The notes beneath the pieces were generated by a model, which was given only the letters and a program-made list of their open reading frames with translations, searched no databases and was not told where the DNA came from. The position numbers and the translations under genes were made by a program. Positions 14,415 to 19,357 of a stretch of DNA of 19,357 nt are shown in pieces; position 1 is the stretch's first letter, and every line of letters starts with the position of its first letter. This stretch comes from JAYRWN01 sp041917975 (lineage in GTDB: Bacteria > Bacteroidota > Bacteroidia > Chitinophagales > Saprospiraceae). The stretch spans positions 1-19,357 of the forward strand of contig JAYRWN010000041.1 of NCBI GenBank assembly GCA_041917975.1, written 5' to 3'.

Positions 14415-16013
14415 TTATTGTTCCCGGATGGTTATGATCACCCGCTGGTAGCTGGTTAACTTTGGTGCGCCATTATCGGTCGCTTCGGCAATAAGGTGGA
14501 CGGTTTGTCCGGCGGAGGCATCGGACGGTACCTGGACACTGACCTGGGGAGAATTTTCGTTAGTCAGTTCCACCTTTCCGGAATAACTGCCTACCTGGAA
14601 TACCCACCAGCGCAGAGCAAAAGTGTCACCGTCCGGATCGGAAGCGTGAGCATGTAGTTTGATTTTTTGACCGGGATTGGCCATAACAGTCAACGGACCC
14701 ATGACCTGTATTTGCGGAGCATGGTTGGCCGCCGTGTAGCTCGTGGTGACCGACCATTTCAGGCGGGCAGCAAAATCATTTTGCGCCTGGGGAAAAAAAT
14801 CAGGGAAGGATACCTGGGCCGTGGAGGTCTGGTTACTGATGCGCGCGGCCAATGCTTCCGCACTGGAGTCCGCCGGCAAGGCAAATGGGTTACTGTTGTC
14901 CACCTGCTTTAAGGTGCGACCACCCCAGCCGCCATAAGAACCATGCTCATAGGCCCTAAGACCCTGGCCAAGCATGTTCATAAACGTATGGTTATCCCCT
15001 TCGCCCAGCCAGGAGCCTTTATCCTGAGGCGGCATCCATACCGCGTAGCCCATTTTTTTCAGTTCTTCCACCGTATAGCCGGAGAGCCCGAAATAATCGA
15101 CTAAATCCCCTTTGACCATTTGTTTTCCATCGCCCCAAACCCGGTACAAGGCCCCCAACGGTCCGCGGTCAGAGACATTGGTTTTCATCCATGCTGAGGT
15201 CAGGTAAGCTTTATTTTCTGCGGACGCCCTGATCTGAGCCCCATAGCCGTAGTTAGGTCCCTGACGGAATTGGCGGGCTTCGATATCCGGCCAGTGCGGT
15301 TTTATGTAGTTGGCGTAGGTATCATCCTGATCGCCGGAGGGCAATAAAATTACTTTCCGAGCTATTTTGGCCCGGATGGTTTCCCAGGATGAGGTGTATT
15401 GGTAGGTGTCTTGTATGGACTTTAGGGCCCGCGCTATGGTACTGTGGCCTCCCCAGGCCGTGATAAATAATGGACCGGGTTTTTCATCCAGGATGAGGGA
15501 TTTGATCAAGTCTGAACCGGGGGTGTCTTTAGAGATATCCCCATCAAAATCAATATTGCCATAACGGATTTTTGATTTTAAGTATTCCGGGGTGGGGTAG
15601 TGGGGAGCATGAATCCGCAGATTTGTATAAACTTTAGTATAGGCTTCTACGGCGTCATGGATGAACCGTTCCTCTTTCGCCCAGCGCCAGGACTCACAGG
15701 GGCACAGGTTTAACCCAAAACGGTCGTATTCGCGCCCGGGAACAAACCATTTGGTGCCCTGGCCATCGCCTTTCCAGTGAAACTGGCTACTGGCGTAGAT
15801 CAGCCCTTCAATGTTTAATTCATTGCTGTATAATAAGAGACGGATCAGCGAGTTTAAGTCATCCAGTTCCGGATCAGCGGTGATGATGGTGCGCGGGCGC
15901 GGTGGTTGGGAACACGCCGGTTCTGGTGCGGTGAGGAAAGTCATGAAGCATAAACTCCAGAATAGCGCTCCCCAAAACTTTTTAGGGCGTCTTTGCATCA
16001 ACCATTGGTTCAT
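14415..16013 (-). CDS. Exported DUF1593 nucleoside-hydrolase-like protein
   Basis: Started at ATG 16013 (532 residues), because the basic-hydrophobic stretch after it (RRPKKFWGALFWSLCFMTFL) is a signal peptide. The 37 codons upstream to 16124 are not protein-like. Residues ~40-330 match DUF1593, which has the nucleoside-hydrolase fold: TADPELDDLNSLIRLLLYSN (45-64) supplies the Asp cluster that binds calcium in that fold, then LFITAWGGHSTIARAL. The C-terminal ~110 residues form an Ig/PKD-like beta domain (ASDPDGDTFALRWWVF, then VHLIAEATDNGAP). Family members are found in polysaccharide-degrading bacteria; the substrate is uncertain, perhaps a glycoside. It points away from the LytTR gene, with about 200 bp between starts. 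Confidence 0.85.
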   Translation of the reverse strand: MNQWLMQRRPKKFWGALFWSLCFMTFLTAPEPACSQPPRPRTIITADPELDDLNSLIRLLLYSNELNIEGLIYASSQFHWKGDGQGTKWFVPGREYDRFGLNLCPCESWRWAKEERFIHDAVEAYTKVYTNLRIHAPHYPTPEYLKSKIRYGNIDFDGDISKDTPGSDLIKSLILDEKPGPLFITAWGGHSTIARALKSIQDTYQYTSSWETIRAKIARKVILLPSGDQDDTYANYIKPHWPDIEARQFRQGPNYGYGAQIRASAENKAYLTSAWMKTNVSDRGPLGALYRVWGDGKQMVKGDLVDYFGLSGYTVEELKKMGYAVWMPPQDKGSWLGEGDNHTFMNMLGQGLRAYEHGSYGGWGGRTLKQVDNSNPFALPADSSAEALAARISNQTSTAQVSFPDFFPQAQNDFAARLKWSVTTSYTAANHAPQIQVMGPLTVMANPGQKIKLHAHASDPDGDTFALRWWVFQVGSYSGKVELTNENSPQVSVQVPSDASAGQTVHLIAEATDNGAPKLTSYQRVIITIREQ

Positions 16014-16183
16014 GACGGTGAGATTTTTATATTGAAAATGTCTAAGATAACCATATACTAGGGAAGATGTACATAATATACAATTTCGTTTTGATATACC
16101 ACCAGAGAAATGGCTTGCCTGCAATTAAGTACCTTACGTCTAATTTCCTTTAGTCCGTAGATTAAATTAATCGTTTTCTGGTC

Positions 16184-16212
16184 TAATTTTGAATTTTCAG
16201 GCTCTAGTTTTG
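16184..16212 (+). promoter_or_regulatory. Two -7-like boxes upstream of the LytTR gene
   Basis: TAATTTTG at 16184-16191 and TAGTTTTG at 16205-16212 both match TAnnTTTG. The second lies only 5 nt before the ATG at 16218 and would give a leaderless mRNA, so the first is likelier. No TTG at normal spacing was seen for either. Confidence 0.4.
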
Positions 16213-16217
16213 TACTT

Positions 16218-17057
16218 ATGGATTCGCATAACCCTGATATGGGCATCAACGATAACTGGTTATTTTTTTATGTCTATCCGGTATTGGCCATCCTGGCGGT
16301 GCACGTTGGGAACGACAATTCATTTAGGGACCTCCTGAAGACACCCAGTTATTATTCCGATTTGGTTTTGGCTCTATTTTGCGCTTATGGGGCCGGTATT
16401 TATTTCCGTAAGTTGTTTAGCAGGGTAAGTCGGACTCATGATTTTATTTCGATCCGTCAGGAGTTGTTACGTTTTCTGGTCCTTTGGGGCATCTTTGTCC
16501 CGGTTAGTCTCCTTACTCTAACAGAATTGGTTTATTTAATGATTCTGGGAGTGCCTTGGTCCACCAGTTCAATTTGGTATTTGGAGGTCCCTCTTTTTAT
16601 TATTTTTTGCATCCTGGTTAATCTGTTGTATTACACGGTTTATCATCGGAAACAGCTGATCGAAACGGTTCCAAAGACTCTACCAGCACCAGAGGAAAAA
16701 GCTAATAAAGAACATTTTTTAGTGTCCCGAGGAAAACAAAACCTGATTATTCCGGTAACTCAAATAGCCTATTTTGTAATGCAAAATGGGTTGACCTTTC
16801 TAGTGACTGAGCAAGGAAACCGCTGGTTGTATGACACTCCCTTGCGAGACTTAAATCTACTATTGCCAAAAGACACCTTTTTTCAATTGAACCGGCAATT
16901 GGTGGCATCCAAAAAAAGCATCCTAAAGTATGTACAAACCGATACGAGGAGACTGGAAGTAGTCTTGCACCCCCCATTTTCCGAGCCACAATATGTGGCT
17001 AAAAACAAATCTGCAGAATTTACAAATTGGTTAAATAATAATCTATTGTCCGCTTAA
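16218..17057 (+). CDS. Membrane-anchored LytTR-family transcription regulator
   Basis: A 279-residue protein. Four membrane helices at about 14-32, 46-63, 84-110 and 118-142 precede a linker and a LytTR DNA-binding domain (165-275): FLVSRGKQNLIIPVTQIAYF, YDTPLRDLNLLLPKDTFFQLNRQ (in two halves), and SKKSILKYVQTDTRRLEV. No receiver domain is present, so signals would be taken up through the membrane part rather than by phosphorylation. This architecture is common in Bacteroidota. It precedes an exported barrel-like protein and a serine hydrolase on the same strand, and may regulate them. Confidence 0.88.
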   Translation: MDSHNPDMGINDNWLFFYVYPVLAILAVHVGNDNSFRDLLKTPSYYSDLVLALFCAYGAGIYFRKLFSRVSRTHDFISIRQELLRFLVLWGIFVPVSLLTLTELVYLMILGVPWSTSSIWYLEVPLFIIFCILVNLLYYTVYHRKQLIETVPKTLPAPEEKANKEHFLVSRGKQNLIIPVTQIAYFVMQNGLTFLVTEQGNRWLYDTPLRDLNLLLPKDTFFQLNRQLVASKKSILKYVQTDTRRLEVVLHPPFSEPQYVAKNKSAEFTNWLNNNLLSA

Positions 17058-17152
17058 AGCGGCAAAATGTCCGCTTCAGACTTTTTTGGGTAAACTGGGT
17101 GGTCTCGCGGAGTGGGTATAGCGTTCATTTGCTGTCAGAAAAATATTCCTTT

Positions 17153-17767
17153 ATGATGTGTAAACGGATTTACCGGAGGTGGACACTATCAGCACTTTTG
17201 CTGGCCATTGGTTTCACCTTACAGTCTCAGGACGCATTAACTCTTTCATTGTTTAATGAGTCGACCTCGATCCCTTTCACCAGGTTTATGACTACCCCTT
17301 TGCACCCTGGTATACAGGTGGGTTATGAAAAAGGCTGGAAAGACAACGGGCGGTTAATGGCCTGCCCGGCAATCAATCTGGGGTATTTATTACATCGTAA
17401 TCTTTTTCAAGGAGTTTATGTGTCGGTGGACTTAGGCATCGATTATAAAACCCGGATGGGATTGCGCTTTAAAAGTAAGGTTGGTATCGGTTATCTGCAC
17501 ACGTTTACCACCCAGAGCGAATATCAGTACTCCGAAGGCCAATTCATCCGGGGCAAGGATTACGGAAATGCCCGCCTAATGCCTTCGTTGAGTTTAGGCC
17601 TCGGCTATGCGCTTCAGCCTGCTAATCCGTCCTCCACTGAAATTTTCGCCCTTTATCAATCCTGGTTGGAGTACCCCTATTCGCCAGGATTTATCCCCTT
17701 AATGATACATAACAGCTTACATCTGGGCGCCAAAATCTATCCCTTTGATCACAAAATCATTAAATAA
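17153..17767 (+). CDS. Exported beta-barrel-like protein of unknown function
   Basis: Start chosen at ATG 17153 (17156 equally possible), giving ~204 residues with the signal peptide KRIYRRWTLSALLLAIGFTL and probable cleavage after LQSQ. The mature part alternates hydrophobic and polar residues with Gly and aromatic residues (HPGIQVGYEKGW, AINLGYLL, GVYVSVDLGIDYKTRMGLRFKS split over strands, LSLGLGYALQ), a pattern of outer-membrane beta-barrel strands. No family is recognised. The serine hydrolase gene begins 1 nt after its stop codon, so the two are an operon. Confidence 0.7.
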   Translation: MMCKRIYRRWTLSALLLAIGFTLQSQDALTLSLFNESTSIPFTRFMTTPLHPGIQVGYEKGWKDNGRLMACPAINLGYLLHRNLFQGVYVSVDLGIDYKTRMGLRFKSKVGIGYLHTFTTQSEYQYSEGQFIRGKDYGNARLMPSLSLGLGYALQPANPSSTEIFALYQSWLEYPYSPGFIPLMIHNSLHLGAKIYPFDHKIIK

Positions 17768-17768
17768 A

Positions 17769-18950
17769 ATGTCAAAATATTTTTTGTTTCTCCTAGCTGT
17801 TTTTTTGTTACTCTTGAGCTGCCAGGAGGATACGGAACTGGATCCTACTTTTTACCATTGTGTTCCTCATGCAGATAATAATAATCAACATCCGCAGGCT
17901 AAGGAATTACAATCCCTGATTCAGTCTATCGTGAAAGCCGGAGTACCGGGCATGATGTTAAGCGTGCATGATGAGTTGCATGGTTATTGGTCTGGAGCTT
18001 ATGGTGTCGCAGACCTGAGGTCAGCAGTGATTATCCAACCTTGTCAAATGACCCGAGTCGGTAGCACCGTCAAGACTTTTACGGCTGTGGTTATTATGTT
18101 ATTACAGGAAGAGGGATTATTGAGCATTGATGATTTGATCACGGTTTATCTTAGTGATGATGACCTTCTGGGAATAAAAAATTCTCAACTAGTCACCATA
18201 AGACAATTGCTGCATCATTCCAGTGGAATTTACAATTATATTTTAAATGCAAAATTTCAAACGGCCTCCCTGAACGATTTGAAAAAGGTCTGGCAACCGG
18301 AAGAGTTGTTGGCTTATGCACACGGTAAAGAGCCGTATTTTGCTCCGGGGCAGGATGTTCGTTATTCAAACACCAATTATGTGTTGTTGGGTATGATTAT
18401 AGAAAAAGTGTCGGGACAACCTTTGCACCAGATCTTTAAAGATAAAATCTTTCGGCCCCTTGAATTAAGTGCCACCAGGTTTGCCGCTCAAGATCCGGTA
18501 CCTCCAGGCATCATTCGCGGTTATGTGGATTTTTACAGTAATTTGAATTTGATCAATGCGACATATTATAGCGGATGGGATTATTATACGGCTGACGGGG
18601 GCTTGATTTCCAATGCCCATGATCTGAATAAGTTTCTCACCCAGCTTTTTCAAGGAAAGATACTTCAAGATAAATCATTGCAGGACATGCTCACTTGGCG
18701 TTTGCCGGTAGAAAATGATCCGGAAAATTTTAAGACTTATTATGGTTTAGGGCTATTTAAGATAGAAACAGATTATAGGGATGCTTACATACACAGTGGC
18801 GATGCTATTGGATATTATGCCAGCATGGTTTATTTTCCGGCACAAAAGCGAACCATTTCCTGGGCGGTAAATGCCAATTATGGCCGGATAGATCAATATA
18901 CACAGACAAAAGAAGCGATGCATCGTATATTCCGTGTAATTCTGGATTAA
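17769..18950 (+). CDS. Lipoprotein serine hydrolase, class C beta-lactamase fold
   Basis: Start ATG 17769, 393 residues. The signal ends in a lipobox, LLSC, with the lipid-accepting Cys18. The catalytic marks of the beta-lactamase / DD-peptidase (class C-type) superfamily are present: SxxK as STVK with Ser99 and Lys102, YxN as YSN (199-201), and HSG (342-344) in place of KTG. Further family blocks are QLLHHSSGIYNYI (146-158), FAPGQDVRYSNTNYVLLG (191-208), and ADGGLISNAHDLNKFL (275-290). Likely substrates are D-Ala peptides or small esters and amides; true beta-lactamase activity is not implied. It belongs with the barrel-like protein upstream. A hairpin repeat array starts 7 nt after its stop. 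Confidence 0.9.
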   Translation: MSKYFLFLLAVFLLLLSCQEDTELDPTFYHCVPHADNNNQHPQAKELQSLIQSIVKAGVPGMMLSVHDELHGYWSGAYGVADLRSAVIIQPCQMTRVGSTVKTFTAVVIMLLQEEGLLSIDDLITVYLSDDDLLGIKNSQLVTIRQLLHHSSGIYNYILNAKFQTASLNDLKKVWQPEELLAYAHGKEPYFAPGQDVRYSNTNYVLLGMIIEKVSGQPLHQIFKDKIFRPLELSATRFAAQDPVPPGIIRGYVDFYSNLNLINATYYSGWDYYTADGGLISNAHDLNKFLTQLFQGKILQDKSLQDMLTWRLPVENDPENFKTYYGLGLFKIETDYRDAYIHSGDAIGYYASMVYFPAQKRTISWAVNANYGRIDQYTQTKEAMHRIFRVILD

Positions 18951-18956
18951 CTCAGT

Positions 18957-19357
18957 CAATTAGCATATAATTAATGAACCCTAAGGGTTCAAAATTTTAT
19001 AACATTGACCGAATGTACCGGTATCATTCGACCCCGTCGGGGTCGTATATTTTTTACGGGTTAATCATTCTATAAATATGGCATCCCTTCAGGATGCTTT
19101 CAAATCTAATTGGTACATAATTATGAAACCGAAAGGTTCAAAACTTAACGGGATTGACCAAATGCCTTGGTATCATTCGACCCCGACGGGGTCGTACATC
19201 TTTTACCGTAATTATTCTATAAATATGGCATCCCTTCAGGATGCTTTAAAATCAATTAGGTACATAAATTAATGAACCCGAAGGGTTCAAATCTTTATAG
19301 CATTGACCAAATGCACCGGTATCATTCGACCCCGAAGGGTCGTATTTCTTTTAATGG
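18957..19357. repeat. 149-bp tandem repeat with three hairpins per unit
   Basis: At least 2.7 units, continuing beyond the window. Hairpin 1: 18976-18990, 19125-19139 and 19274-19288 (GAACCCNAAGGGTTC type), exactly 149 nt apart. Hairpin 2: 19029-19045, 19178-19194 and 19327-19342 (CGACCCCGNCGGGGTCG type). Hairpin 3: 19081-19097 and 19228-19244 (GCATCCCTTCAGGATGC). Between hairpins the AT-rich spacers are also conserved. The stems differ in loops and lengths but mostly keep pairing. A 64-codon open frame inside the array is an artefact of the repeat. Confidence 0.9.

Noticed and set aside
17769..18950. Antibiotic-resistance beta-lactamase
   Set aside because: The fold is shared, but HSG in place of KTG and the lipoprotein context fit the broad serine hydrolase/DD-peptidase relatives. 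Nothing shows beta-lactam hydrolysis.
19078..19272. 64-codon open frame
   Set aside because: It lies wholly within the tandem hairpin repeat and its peptide repeats with the DNA; not a gene.
18957..19357. CRISPR array
   Set aside because: The repeated unit is about 149 bp and its whole length is similar between copies; there are no unique spacers between short identical repeats, and no cas gene is nearby.

Overview
The window looks like a piece of a Bacteroidota chromosome. Three things suggest this: promoter-like TAnnTTTG (-7) elements with upstream TTG, a membrane-anchored LytTR regulator beside an outer-membrane-type protein and a serine hydrolase, and lipoprotein or signal-peptide starts typical of the phylum. 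I cannot place it to genus. Composition is uneven by eye: roughly 1.3-8.1 kb is AT-rich, and the flanking housekeeping-like regions are more balanced.

Region 1 (1-877) holds the tail of an unidentified hydrophobic protein and a small NTF2-like (SnoaL/DUF4440-type) lipoprotein.

Region 2 (about 960-8060) is an accessory island built as a cassette array. Three degenerate copies (A, B, C) of the last ~80 codons of a tyrosine recombinase, each followed by the same AT-rich tail with an ATACGCAAT-type inverted repeat, lie at 966-1259, 3359-3621 and 4541-4790. All are on the + strand and each sits directly in front of a different cargo. Cargo A is a RelE/Gp49-type toxin with an XRE antitoxin, then a secreted esterase. 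Cargo B is a HigB-HigA pair. Cargo C is a restriction-modification cluster: C5-cytosine methyltransferase, DUF3883-type nuclease, small CxxC/CxxC protein, a second putative nuclease without a recognisable start codon, and a Vsr mismatch endonuclease. Copies A and C share the same inactivating stop codon and other substitutions. They were therefore related after the gene had already decayed, which suggests that the dead recombinase tail acts as a recombination site. Inside cargo C, the DUF3883/CxxC pair is bracketed by imperfect inverted repeats (5820-5864 and 6848-6890), as if inserted between methyltransferase and endonuclease.

Region 3 (8060-9130) is a scar zone: a 9-bp triplet repeat, an unknown ORF broken by an IS630-family transposase remnant carrying a 1-base frameshift, and another orphan frame.

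Region 4 (9135-14156) holds a DUF5946-like gene on the minus strand, then a compact potassium-uptake operon on the plus strand: KdpD-like sensor kinase without the KdpD N-terminal domains, KdpE-like response regulator, an unknown 121-residue protein, TrkH channel and TrkA RCK protein. A Kdp-type sensor pair thus appears wired to a Trk transporter.

Region 5 (14415-18950) holds an exported DUF1593 nucleoside-hydrolase-like protein on the minus strand, then on the plus strand a membrane LytTR regulator, a beta-barrel-like exported protein and a lipoprotein serine hydrolase of the class C beta-lactamase fold.

Region 6 (18957 to the end) is a ~149-bp tandem repeat in which every unit carries three different short hairpins. 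It continues past the window edge.
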